Positions 17,912 to 26,114 of a stretch of DNA of 64,000 bases are shown here, piece after piece. Both the position numbers and the translations under genes were made by a program. The notes under the pieces are model-generated. The model was not told the origin of the DNA. It saw only the letters and a program-made list of their open reading frames with translations, and ran no database searches. Source of the stretch: Aquimarina sp. AU474 (GTDB lineage Bacteria > Bacteroidota > Bacteroidia > Flavobacteriales > Flavobacteriaceae); the NCBI RefSeq assembly GCF_900312815.1, contig NZ_OMPE01000004.1:186001-250000 (forward strand), given 5' to 3'. How positions within the stretch are numbered: position 1 is the stretch's first letter; every line of letters begins with the position of its first letter.

Positions 17912-18577
17912 TTAGATATTTTGAATGATTTGAATAGATTTTTGAGTAAGTTCAAAAATCTTATCGTAGTCATAGTTTCCTTCATTATTTTTAACAATGA
18001 GTTTTGAACCCATACCAACGCAATACGCCCCAGATTGAAACCACTGCGTTAGATTATCTTTCTCTGGAGATACACCACCGCTGGCCATGATACTCGACCA
18101 CGGACATGGTGCTTTAATACTTTTAATAAAGTTAGGTCCACCAACCTGGGCGGCAGGAAAAATCTTTACGATTTCGGCACCTAATTCTTCGGCATAATTA
18201 ATTTCTGATAAGGTTGCACAGCCTGGCAACCATGCTATCTTTCGTCGATTACAGATTTTGGCTATTTCTGGATTTAGTATAGGTGAAACTATAAAATTAG
18301 CTCCTTTCTGAATGTATAAGGCAGCGGTAGGGCTATCTACAATAGATCCAATACCCAAAATCATATCAGGAAATTCATGTTGTACCCATTTTGAAACTTC
18401 AGAAAATACACTTTCTGCATGATCTCCTCTGTTTGTAAATTCAAATACTCTAGCGCCACCTTTATAGCATGCCTGGATTACTTTTTTTACAATTTCTACT
18501 TCATGATGATAAAACAAAGGAACAATCCCCGTTTTTCCCATTACTTGTGCGACTTTTATTCTTGTGTATCTTGCCAT
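17912..18577 (-). CDS. kdgA: 2-dehydro-3-deoxyphosphogluconate (KDPG) aldolase
   Basis: 221 residues. Class I aldolase of the KDPG/KHG family: the Schiff-base lysine is in EIVKIFPAAQVGG, with FTNRGDHAE and MASGGVSPE also conserved. It cleaves KDPG to pyruvate and glyceraldehyde-3-phosphate. Its start abuts the KDG kinase stop with no gap. It is the last gene of a minus-strand operon (regulator, transporter, SDR, kinase, aldolase) that finishes alginate monomer catabolism. The symbol eda is also used. Confidence 0.94.
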   Translation of the reverse strand: MARYTRIKVAQVMGKTGIVPLFYHHEVEIVKKVIQACYKGGARVFEFTNRGDHAESVFSEVSKWVQHEFPDMILGIGSIVDSPTAALYIQKGANFIVSPILNPEIAKICNRRKIAWLPGCATLSEINYAEELGAEIVKIFPAAQVGGPNFIKSIKAPCPWSSIMASGGVSPEKDNLTQWFQSGAYCVGMGSKLIVKNNEGNYDYDKIFELTQKSIQIIQNI

Positions 18578-19582
18578 TTACCTGATTATTCTTCCTGTTA
18601 GATTGCCGCGTATAATGTGTAATACTTCATCTTCTGTAATTAAATTGACATCACCTTCAATGGTATGTTTTAAGCCGCATGCAGCATTAGCAAATTCTAA
18701 TGCCATGACATCATCGTAATGTAGTAATCCATGAATTAATCCGGCGGCAAAGGCATCACCAGTTCCTATTCTATCGACTACATGTGTGATTTCTAATTCA
18801 TTAGTTTCTAAATACTCCTTTCCATTCCAGGCTCGAGCTTTTATTTTATGCCAGTTAGCATTACGAGAAACTCTTGTTTTATCAAAGATTTTTTTGATGT
18901 TTGGATGTTCATTAATTAATAATTCACTAGCTGGGATAAAACCTTCTTTACTATTTAAAAACGTGGTACCCAAAAGCTCATTAATTTCATTGGGTCCACC
19001 TATGAAAATATCAGAAATATGAACTAACTCATTAAGAATATTAGTAGCTTCTTTACCGTAATTCCATAAGTCACTTCTATATGCCGGATCTGCTGATATG
19101 GTTATTCCTTTTTTATTGGCTAAAAGTATCCCTTCTTTTAGAGTTTCATAAGTATTTTGAGAAAGGGCAGGAGTAATACCCGTCCAGTGAAACCACTTAC
19201 AATTTTCTAAAATCTTCTCCCAATCAATTTGTTTAGGTTCTATCTTGCAAAATGCAGAGTGAGATCTATTATAAGAAATCAAACTCGATCTCATAACGGC
19301 TCCTACCTCAATAAAATATAATCCTAAGGGATGATTAGAATCGATGATATAATCAGTATTTACATCATATTTTTTAAGATAACTTTTGGCGGCATCTCCA
19401 ACAAAATCATTAGAGACGGCGCCTATATGTTGTGTGTGATTACCTAATTGAGAAAGTGATATAGCTACATTAGCTTCAGTTCCTCCAAAGTAATATTCTA
19501 ACTGATTAGATTGTTTCAATTTTTTATTTCCCAGAGGAGCAATACGCATTAAAATTTCTCCAAAGGTTACGACTTTATCCAT
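18578..19582 (-). CDS. kdgK: 2-dehydro-3-deoxygluconate (KDG) kinase, PfkB family
   Basis: 334 residues. PfkB features: N-terminal VVTFGEILMRIAP and GGTEANVAISLSQLG, and the C-terminal anion-hole motif RIGTGDAFAAGL. KDG specificity is inferred from the adjacent KDPG aldolase and the alginate lyases. It phosphorylates KDG to KDPG in the cytoplasm. It lies 75 bases downstream of the SDR gene on the minus strand. Confidence 0.92.
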   Translation of the reverse strand: MDKVVTFGEILMRIAPLGNKKLKQSNQLEYYFGGTEANVAISLSQLGNHTQHIGAVSNDFVGDAAKSYLKKYDVNTDYIIDSNHPLGLYFIEVGAVMRSSLISYNRSHSAFCKIEPKQIDWEKILENCKWFHWTGITPALSQNTYETLKEGILLANKKGITISADPAYRSDLWNYGKEATNILNELVHISDIFIGGPNEINELLGTTFLNSKEGFIPASELLINEHPNIKKIFDKTRVSRNANWHKIKARAWNGKEYLETNELEITHVVDRIGTGDAFAAGLIHGLLHYDDVMALEFANAACGLKHTIEGDVNLITEDEVLHIIRGNLTGRIIR

Positions 19583-19657
19583 TTCGTTAGTTTAATTTAT
19601 ATAGATCCTCACTTCTGTAATAAGCGAAGATTTGTCATTAGCCAAATGTGCTATTAT

Positions 19658-20419
19658 TTAAATTCCTAGAGCTTGACCTCCACCAATTTGAATAGTTTCG
19701 GCTGTTATAAAAGCCGCGTTGCTACTTGCTAAGAAAGAAACAACAGAGGCTACATCTTCTGGTTGACCTAATCTACCCAATAAAATATTATTTTTCCATG
19801 ATGCAAAAACTTCAGGTTTTGTTGATTTAATTTGTTCATGAAAAGGAGTATCAATTGTACCCGGAGATACCGCATTCACTCTAATACCATATTCTGCTAG
19901 ATCTTTAGCCAAAGCTCTGGTTATCGCATTAACTGCTGCCTTAGATGTTCCGTAAATTCCAGCTCCAGGTCCTCCTGCAGTCCATCCTGCATTTGATGTA
20001 TAGTTGATAATTGAAGCGTTTTCTCCTTTTTTGAGAAATGGAATAGCTGCTCTTGAAGCAAAAAATGTAGAGTCCAGGTTTAAGGCCATTACAGATCTGT
20101 AAAATTCTGTTGTCATTTCTTCAAATCTGGATCTTCCACCTAATCCACCAGCATTATTTACAAGTACATCAATTTTACCATACTTTTCTCCAATTGAATT
20201 TATGTTTGAAGTTACGGCATCTTCATTTGTTACATCAAATCCAAGATACTCGGCAGTTATTCCTTGAGAAATTAACTCCTCTACTCTTTGAGCTCCTTTT
20301 TCATCCTCGATACCATTTAAAATTACAGTATATCCATCATTACCTAATCTTTTTGCAACTTCGAAACCAATACCGCCGGTAGCTCCCGTTATTACGGCTA
20401 TTTTTCCTTTTGAATTCAT
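19658..20419 (-). CDS. SDR-family oxidoreductase, probable DEH reductase
   Basis: 253 residues. Short-chain dehydrogenase with cofactor motif TGATGGIGFEVA (about 11-22), NNAGG, and the catalytic pair YGTSK. In alginate pathways an SDR enzyme reduces 4-deoxy-L-erythro-5-hexoseulose uronate (DEH) to KDG, and this gene lies between the transporter and KDG kinase, so that role is likely. SDR sequences alone do not reveal substrate, so the assignment rests on context. Confidence 0.85.
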   Translation of the reverse strand: MNSKGKIAVITGATGGIGFEVAKRLGNDGYTVILNGIEDEKGAQRVEELISQGITAEYLGFDVTNEDAVTSNINSIGEKYGKIDVLVNNAGGLGGRSRFEEMTTEFYRSVMALNLDSTFFASRAAIPFLKKGENASIINYTSNAGWTAGGPGAGIYGTSKAAVNAITRALAKDLAEYGIRVNAVSPGTIDTPFHEQIKSTKPEVFASWKNNILLGRLGQPEDVASVVSFLASSNAAFITAETIQIGGGQALGI

Positions 20420-20443
20420 TTTTTTTATTATTATTTAAGTTGT

Positions 20444-21709
20444 TTATTTTTCTTTAATGGGTTTAATTTCTTTAATCAGTACAAATATTGATAGTACCGA
20501 AAGTGGTGCTAATACTGCTAGAATAATAAATGCTGGAGTATAAGACACCGTTGTTATTTTTGGTATTATAAAATTCATGATTGCTACAGAAATAGCTCCT
20601 ATTGTACCCGCTAGTCCAGCTAGGGATCCTACAGATTTACTTTTTAGAATATCACTGGATAGTGTTTGTATGTTACTAATCGAAAATTGAAATCCAAATA
20701 GTACTATAAACACAAATGACACGAATTTTTCAGGAGTATTGGCGAATAGTATAGCACCAATAATGGCAACAAAAATAATGGCACCCCCTATAGCAATAAC
20801 TCTTTTTCTGGCTTTGTCCAGGCTTAATTTTTTCATTAATTTTTGAACATACCATCCACCAGCAATACTTCCTATAGCTGCTCCTACATATGGAAACCAG
20901 GCATATAACCCAATTTCTTTTACATTAAAACCATATTGTTTATTAAGATAAATTGGCATCCAGAATACGAATAACCACCAGATAGGTTCGATAAAGAATC
21001 GAGATGCAAGAATGCCCCAAGCTTCTTTATGTTTTAATATTTCTAATAAATGAAGTCCTTTATTATTATCTTCTTCTTGATTTGTTTGAGAACGTCCTGC
21101 TAGAATAAGATCCTTTTCCTTGTCTGTTATCCATGGATGTTCTTTAGGTTGTTTTTTATTAAAAATTAGCCAAGGAATAATCCATAAAAAACCGATAACA
21201 CCAATGATTATAAAAGACCATCGCCATCCATATCCTTCAAATAATTTTGCAATAGTAGGTGCTGCAACTATTGAACCAATAGCCGCACCGGCATTAAATA
21301 TACCTTGAGCAATAGCGCGTTCTTTTATAGGAAACCACTCTGCATTGTTTTTTACAGCACCAGGCCAGTTTCCGGCTTCAGAAACACCTAGAATACCTCG
21401 ATATAATCCAAGAGAAGCTAATCCTTTAGCAAAAAAGTGTAATAAAGAGGCAAGTGACCAGAAGAAGATAGAGATTACAAACCCTATTTTGGTTCCTACT
21501 TTGTCATATACCCAACCAGATATAAATTTACCTGCCGCATAAGTAATAGTGAATATATTTATAATCCAAGCATAGTCTTCTTCTGTTAATCCCAAGTCCT
21601 TTTGCATTTCGGGCCACATTATACCTAAAGCAGATCTATCAATATAATTGATAATCGTAGCTAAGCAAACAAGCCCAATAATCCACCATCGTAATCCTTT
21701 AACTTTCAT
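20444..21709 (-). CDS. MFS transporter, ExuT-like hexuronate family
   Basis: 421 residues with 12 membrane segments. The ExuT/phthalate-permease look is clear: RWWIIGLVCLATIINYIDRS, GVSEAGNWPGAVK and EWFPIKERAIAQGIFNAGAAIG. It probably moves DEH or short unsaturated uronates across the inner membrane. It follows the first FadR-type regulator by about 106 bases and precedes the SDR gene by 24. Confidence 0.9.
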   Translation of the reverse strand: MKVKGLRWWIIGLVCLATIINYIDRSALGIMWPEMQKDLGLTEEDYAWIINIFTITYAAGKFISGWVYDKVGTKIGFVISIFFWSLASLLHFFAKGLASLGLYRGILGVSEAGNWPGAVKNNAEWFPIKERAIAQGIFNAGAAIGSIVAAPTIAKLFEGYGWRWSFIIIGVIGFLWIIPWLIFNKKQPKEHPWITDKEKDLILAGRSQTNQEEDNNKGLHLLEILKHKEAWGILASRFFIEPIWWLFVFWMPIYLNKQYGFNVKEIGLYAWFPYVGAAIGSIAGGWYVQKLMKKLSLDKARKRVIAIGGAIIFVAIIGAILFANTPEKFVSFVFIVLFGFQFSISNIQTLSSDILKSKSVGSLAGLAGTIGAISVAIMNFIIPKITTVSYTPAFIILAVLAPLSVLSIFVLIKEIKPIKEK

Positions 21710-21725
21710 ATTGTGTTTTTAGTTA

Positions 21726-21763
21726 AAGGGATTTGTCGTCTAAATATTTCGGTAAAATCCCTT
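21726..21763 (-). repeat. Hairpin between the regulator and MFS genes
   Basis: AAGGGATTT (21726-21734) and AAATCCCTT (21755-21763) form a perfect nine-base inverted repeat with a 20-base loop. On the minus strand no U-run follows, so it may set relative expression by RNA processing rather than end transcription. Confidence 0.5.
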
Positions 21764-21815
21764 CTTTATTTTTTGTAAGAGGTTACATTAATGAATATTA
21801 TCCTCTGTATTTGTT

Positions 21816-22523
21816 TTAATCTTTTTGTTTATAGCAGTATTGATATAGTATTTTGAAATGCGCTTTCATTTTTTCTTTTGCTAGTTTGGGGTTTTGATTT
21901 TTTATAGCATCATAAATGTCATTGTGTTCTTGTATCCCTTGAAACGTTTGATTGGTATCACAAACATGATATTTTTCAAAGTTTGTAATTATTCCGGGAG
22001 TAATAATTAACATAAATGTATTCATGGTACTATTACCACTAGCTTTGGCAATTGCCAAATGAAATAATAAATCTTCCTGAACTGCATCCTCTCCTTTAAT
22101 AACTTTATTCGCGTAGGCATCAAGTGCCTCTTTCATGAGTTTTAAATCATCCTCGGTTCTTCTAATTGCTGCCAATCGAGCTGTTTTTAATTCTAATAAA
22201 ATACGGGTTTCTACCAAAGATTTAAAATCAGGATCATCAAGTCTTAAAATATCTTCAATCATACCATTTAAGGCGGTAACTCCTATATCGGCAACAAAAG
22301 TTCCGCTTTGTGGAATCGATTCTAAAAGGCCATAAAATTCTAGTTTTTGAATGGCTTCACGAATACTCCCTCTACTAACTCCAAACTTTTCTGACAAGGA
22401 TCGTTCTGAAGGTAATTTATCGCCAGGTTCAAGGTTTTTGAAATTTATTAAATCCCTGATCTTTGAAATAATTTGCTTCTGGATATCCCGATTTTCATTT
22501 TTAGTTAGTATTTCTAATTTCAT
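21816..22523 (-). CDS. FadR-type GntR regulator 1 of the alginate locus
   Basis: 235 residues. Winged-helix GntR domain (about 12-78: PGDKLPSERSLSEKFGVSRGSIREAIQKLEF) and an all-helical FCD effector domain with the expected metal-site histidines (LLFHLAIAKASGN, EHNDIYDA, KAHFKILY). It is a paralogue of the regulator at 34807, sharing long stretches such as IGVTALNGM and PDFKSLVETR. Its own promoter carries two TTGGTnnACCAA-type boxes, so it probably represses itself and the catabolic operon it heads; the ligand may be KDG or DEH (inference). Confidence 0.92.
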   Translation of the reverse strand: MKLEILTKNENRDIQKQIISKIRDLINFKNLEPGDKLPSERSLSEKFGVSRGSIREAIQKLEFYGLLESIPQSGTFVADIGVTALNGMIEDILRLDDPDFKSLVETRILLELKTARLAAIRRTEDDLKLMKEALDAYANKVIKGEDAVQEDLLFHLAIAKASGNSTMNTFMLIITPGIITNFEKYHVCDTNQTFQGIQEHNDIYDAIKNQNPKLAKEKMKAHFKILYQYCYKQKD

Positions 22524-22546
22524 AGGTTAAATTGGTATTAGTAAAA

Positions 22547-22576
22547 TTGGTTGACCAGATTGGTTTTCCAAATTTA
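22547..22576 (-). promoter_or_regulatory. Operator boxes and -7 element for regulator 1 operon
   Basis: Boxes TTGGTTGACCAG (22547-22558) and TTGGTTTTCCAA (22560-22571) start 13 bp apart. On the minus strand TAAATTTG (22576-22569) is a perfect -7 element whose last three bases belong to the second box, so a bound repressor would cover the promoter. Confidence 0.75.
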
Positions 22577-22645
22577 TAAAATTATTCTTTAGTACAAAAG
22601 CGTATGGAAGGTTATAATTTGATTAATTATATGACTAGTTTATTA

Positions 22646-22684
22646 ATAGAGTTTGTTATCCTTTTTGTGTATAACAAACTCTAT
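22646..22684 (-). terminator. Strong stem-loop downstream of the SusCD-PL7 operon
   Basis: A perfect 14-base stem (22646-22659 with 22671-22684, core AGAGTTTGTTAT) and an 11-base loop. It lies between the PL7 stop and the next minus-strand promoter. There is no good U-run, so it may protect the 3' end or terminate weakly. Confidence 0.6.
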
Positions 22685-22736
22685 AATATTTGGCTAATTC
22701 AAATCTATTATTCCATTATCTTTTGTTCAATTCTAA

Positions 22737-23630
22737 TTAATGACTTACTTCAAGTTGGTAATAGTATACTTTTGCAAATGCTCCTTTGTCGGTAGTGCCT
22801 AAATAATTACCTGCTTTAAAATAGTTTTCAAATATTCCCCAGCGTTTAATATTATGATCTTTGTAGACAGCATATTCGTTATCATTTAATGACACGACCA
22901 TTTTTCCATTAGATACTTTTACCTCTAAAGTGAATTTTTTGAATCCGACTTTTTCCTTAAATGTATATCCTTTATCATCTGTCCAAGCGTCAGTTTTTAA
23001 TATTTCCATTTCTGACACTTTAGGATTTTTAAGCACTTTGGTTTTTACCCTAATTTTTCCATCTTTCCAATATATTTTTAATATCGGAGGAGCATTATTA
23101 TCTTTTTGACCTATTTGATCACGTTGCTCATTAGACAATCTGCCATGAATTTGCATGATGATTGTTTTGTGATATTTTCCTTCTTTATTTTTTGATATAT
23201 CCGCAACTCTTAGTTTTCCTCGCATGGTTCCTCCATCTGCGAATGTCCAGTTAACTTTATTACTACCAGGAATCATTTGTTCCCGTAATTCTGATCGAGA
23301 ATATTTTGTATTTGCTGTTTTAGAATTTGGAAAGGCATAAAAAACAAGTGCACCCTGTACAGAATCATTGTACATATACTTTTTGAGTACTTCATTATTA
23401 GCATAATCCAAAATTTTTGGAGGTTCTACCTCATCAGGTTTACCTACAGGAAGTGTTACTTTCCAATGACTTAAATCTATTTTCGGTAACCGATGTTTCT
23501 TTTTCTTTTTTTTCCTTTCTTTTTTAACACTCAAATCTGAAACGCTACTTTTTTGAGTTTGGCAAGCAGCGTTAACAGATAGAAATATTATTACTAAAAA
23601 GGGTAATATATTTTTTTGAATGTTTTTCAT
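22737..23630 (-). CDS. PL7 alginate lyase, lipoprotein
   Basis: 297 residues with a lipoprotein signal ending VNAAC (Cys23). PL7 motifs appear in order: RSELR at 112-116, QIH at 160-162, and YFKAGNYLG at 270-278, where the last position is usually Gln. It cleaves alginate by beta-elimination, probably at the cell surface. A basic tract of Lys/Arg at residues 36-47 separates the anchor from the catalytic domain. It is last in the SusC-SusD-PKD-PL7 operon. Confidence 0.93.
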   Translation of the reverse strand: MKNIQKNILPFLVIIFLSVNAACQTQKSSVSDLSVKKERKKKKKKHRLPKIDLSHWKVTLPVGKPDEVEPPKILDYANNEVLKKYMYNDSVQGALVFYAFPNSKTANTKYSRSELREQMIPGSNKVNWTFADGGTMRGKLRVADISKNKEGKYHKTIIMQIHGRLSNEQRDQIGQKDNNAPPILKIYWKDGKIRVKTKVLKNPKVSEMEILKTDAWTDDKGYTFKEKVGFKKFTLEVKVSNGKMVVSLNDNEYAVYKDHNIKRWGIFENYFKAGNYLGTTDKGAFAKVYYYQLEVSH

Positions 23631-23638
23631 TTTACAAA

Positions 23639-24640
23639 TTAATTTATAGCTGTAATGGTAACAGTATCAACTCGTATTTCTTCATCTCCACTATTATATC
23701 CAAAATCACCACCACCGCCACCAGTAGCAGGGCCGCCTATACCTCTTATAAATAGAGCAACACTATCATTAGCTCCGGCATTAAATGTATATGTATAGGT
23801 AATATAACCATCATCATTTGGGTTATCCTGTGTCTCAACTAAAAGATTATTTGCAGCATCTTCAACCTGTGAAATTGAAGCATAACCAAAATCATCTTGA
23901 GGAAAATCTACAGTATCTGTGTAGTAAGTAGGAGTGTAGCCACTTGTATAACCAACACCAGCCAAAACTCTTAACTCAAGCATGCTAGGAAATGAACCAT
24001 TTTCTGAATTTTTAAAAGATGTAACTATTTCTATTGTATAATCAGAGTTGGGTACAACTTCAAACTCTTGATAGAGATGATCAGGTTCATTATTGTCAAG
24101 TTTAACAACGTTATCAGAACCGCCATTACCAGAACTAGATTCTCCTTGGTCACCAATACTCTTATTAATCCAAGCAGAACAAGAACAATCAGAACCTGAA
24201 GATTTCGGAAGTTTATCAAAAACAGAGTTTATTAGAATAGGGTCTGGTACATCTGGTTCGTCAGGCTCTACTATAGTGATATCTTCAGAAAAAGTACTAG
24301 TAACACCTAAAGCATCTGAAGCTGTTAAGGAAACGGTATAAGTACCTTCAGCCGAATACGTGTTTTCTCCATCTAATTCTGTAGAAGAATTACCATCTCC
24401 AAAATCCCAAGCAAATGTTGTTGCACTGGTAGATAGATTAGAAAAGTTATACTTAAGAAAATCCACTTCATTTTGCGATGCAGTAAAATTTGCTACTGGT
24501 GGTGTTTCATCAGCAATAGATCCGGCTTCAGGTAACTCAAATTCGTAATCACATGCCGTAGTAAAAATCGATAAGACAAATACTGAAACCAACAATACTA
24601 TTGTATTGATTGATTTTTTTATTTTAATATAATTGATCAT
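23639..24640 (-). CDS. PKD-domain surface lipoprotein, probable glycan-binding protein
   Basis: 333 residues. Lipoprotein signal with Cys30 (LSIFTTAC). One PKD domain at about 48-125 is recognised by FAWDFGDGNSS and EGTYTVSLTASDA; a Gly/Ser-rich linker leads to a beta-rich C-terminal half (about 140-333) ending VDTVTITAIN. It occupies the position of SusE/SusF-type binding proteins, between SusD and a lyase, so a role in holding alginate at the surface is likely, but no enzymatic motif is visible. Confidence 0.85.
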   Translation of the reverse strand: MINYIKIKKSINTIVLLVSVFVLSIFTTACDYEFELPEAGSIADETPPVANFTASQNEVDFLKYNFSNLSTSATTFAWDFGDGNSSTELDGENTYSAEGTYTVSLTASDALGVTSTFSEDITIVEPDEPDVPDPILINSVFDKLPKSSGSDCSCSAWINKSIGDQGESSSGNGGSDNVVKLDNNEPDHLYQEFEVVPNSDYTIEIVTSFKNSENGSFPSMLELRVLAGVGYTSGYTPTYYTDTVDFPQDDFGYASISQVEDAANNLLVETQDNPNDDGYITYTYTFNAGANDSVALFIRGIGGPATGGGGGDFGYNSGDEEIRVDTVTITAIN

Positions 24641-24661
24641 AATGACTTTTTTTATAAACTT

Positions 24662-26083
24662 TTAATAACCGGGATTTTGTGTTAATAAACCGTTACTCAA
24701 TCCTCTTTCAACTTGAGGGATAGGTAGTAAAAGATCTGTTGCGCTATACCCAAGTCCATTTGCGTCTGAAAATGCCGAAAGTACATCTTGGGCAACATTA
24801 AATCGTACCAGGTCAAAGAAGCGATGATTTTCGAATGCGAGCTCTACACGTCTTTCATCTAATAGTTCTTGTTTTGTAATATTGGTAACGATATCTGTTA
24901 ATCCAGCTCTGTTACGAATTAATTGAAAAGAGTTTAATGCAGCCTGCACTGAGGTTTCTTGGGCTCCTGCCATTATAGCTTCTACATGCATTAATAATAC
25001 ATCTGCATATCTCAATACAATCCAATCATTTCCAGCCAAAGTAGGATCATTTGATGTTGCTGCTATACCAAGGTCGTCATCTCCATTAGGTAAATATTTT
25101 GCTACCTGAAACTGAGATGGTTGAATAACATCTTGACGATATGAAAATTGAGTTCGATCTCCTCCTAACGCATCCAAAGCTGCTCTTGCCTCGGTAGTAA
25201 CATAATTTACTCCACTAGTTCGCCCTACGGCGTTTAGCCATTCGGCAGAGAAATTTTGACTATCGTCATTAACGTCTGGAAGGAATCCTATTGAAAAGAT
25301 AATTTCATCATTCAATTCGGTATAGAATACATCTTTAAAATTAGACTCTAATGAAAAACCACTACTCATAACAGCTTCCAGAAGTTGTTGAGCTTGATTA
25401 TAGTTTGTTCCTTGTGTAAGATACACCTTGGCTAATAATGTTTGAGCAGCTGCTCTTGAAGCTCTATTTTTATAAGTATTATCTAAGTTGGCAACTGCAC
25501 TTTCTAAATCGCTAACAATTAACTCATAAACAGTAGCTGTAGGTATACGGGTAAATTGAATTTCGGTTTCAGAAGGTTTTATAACCCTGTCTACTAGTGG
25601 AACATCACCAAATAATCGTACCAAATTAAAATAAGCATACGCTCTTACAAATTTAGCTTCACCTTCAAACCTACCTCTATTTTGATCAGAAGCAACATCT
25701 AGGTTTTGAAGAACAATGTTGGATCTAAAAATAACATTGTAAAAGCTTCTATAATAATCTGCTACTAAACCATTTGTAGTTTCAATATTAAAACTTTCGA
25801 ATTGAGCAGCTTCTCCTTCGCTACTTTTCGTTCTTGTATTGTCACTTCGCATTTCGGTTACATAAAACTCTACCTGTATTGCGTGATTTGAATCGGCTCG
25901 AGTATCATTTATACCCTGAATACCATCATACATATTTATTATTCCAGATTCTAATTCTTCTTCATTAGAGTAAAAAGTTGAAGAACTTACTGCCCCGGTA
26001 GGTGCTGGTTCTAAGAAATCATCTTCGCAAGAAGATATTCCTATGGCCAATAATAGCACCATTATATATTTAAGTTGTTTCAT
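24662..26083 (-). CDS. SusD/RagB family surface lipoprotein
   Basis: 473 residues. Lipoprotein signal ending GISSC followed by EDDFLEPAPTG, the standard SusD start; TPR-like helices and the C-terminal ENHRFFDLVRFN and LLLPIPQ motifs are present. SusD proteins form the lid of the SusC channel and capture oligosaccharide. Here the substrate is predicted to be alginate oligosaccharide, from the four neighbouring alginate lyases. Confidence 0.95.
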   Translation of the reverse strand: MKQLKYIMVLLLAIGISSCEDDFLEPAPTGAVSSSTFYSNEEELESGIINMYDGIQGINDTRADSNHAIQVEFYVTEMRSDNTRTKSSEGEAAQFESFNIETTNGLVADYYRSFYNVIFRSNIVLQNLDVASDQNRGRFEGEAKFVRAYAYFNLVRLFGDVPLVDRVIKPSETEIQFTRIPTATVYELIVSDLESAVANLDNTYKNRASRAAAQTLLAKVYLTQGTNYNQAQQLLEAVMSSGFSLESNFKDVFYTELNDEIIFSIGFLPDVNDDSQNFSAEWLNAVGRTSGVNYVTTEARAALDALGGDRTQFSYRQDVIQPSQFQVAKYLPNGDDDLGIAATSNDPTLAGNDWIVLRYADVLLMHVEAIMAGAQETSVQAALNSFQLIRNRAGLTDIVTNITKQELLDERRVELAFENHRFFDLVRFNVAQDVLSAFSDANGLGYSATDLLLPIPQVERGLSNGLLTQNPGY

Positions 26084-26114
26084 AATGTTTTTATCTTATG
26101 TTGTTTTTATCCAA

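Noticed and set aside
22604..22795. A 63-codon plus-strand ORF downstream of the PL7 gene
   Set aside because: It covers the strong stem-loop and runs into the PL7 gene on the other strand; hydrophobic low-complexity text without support.
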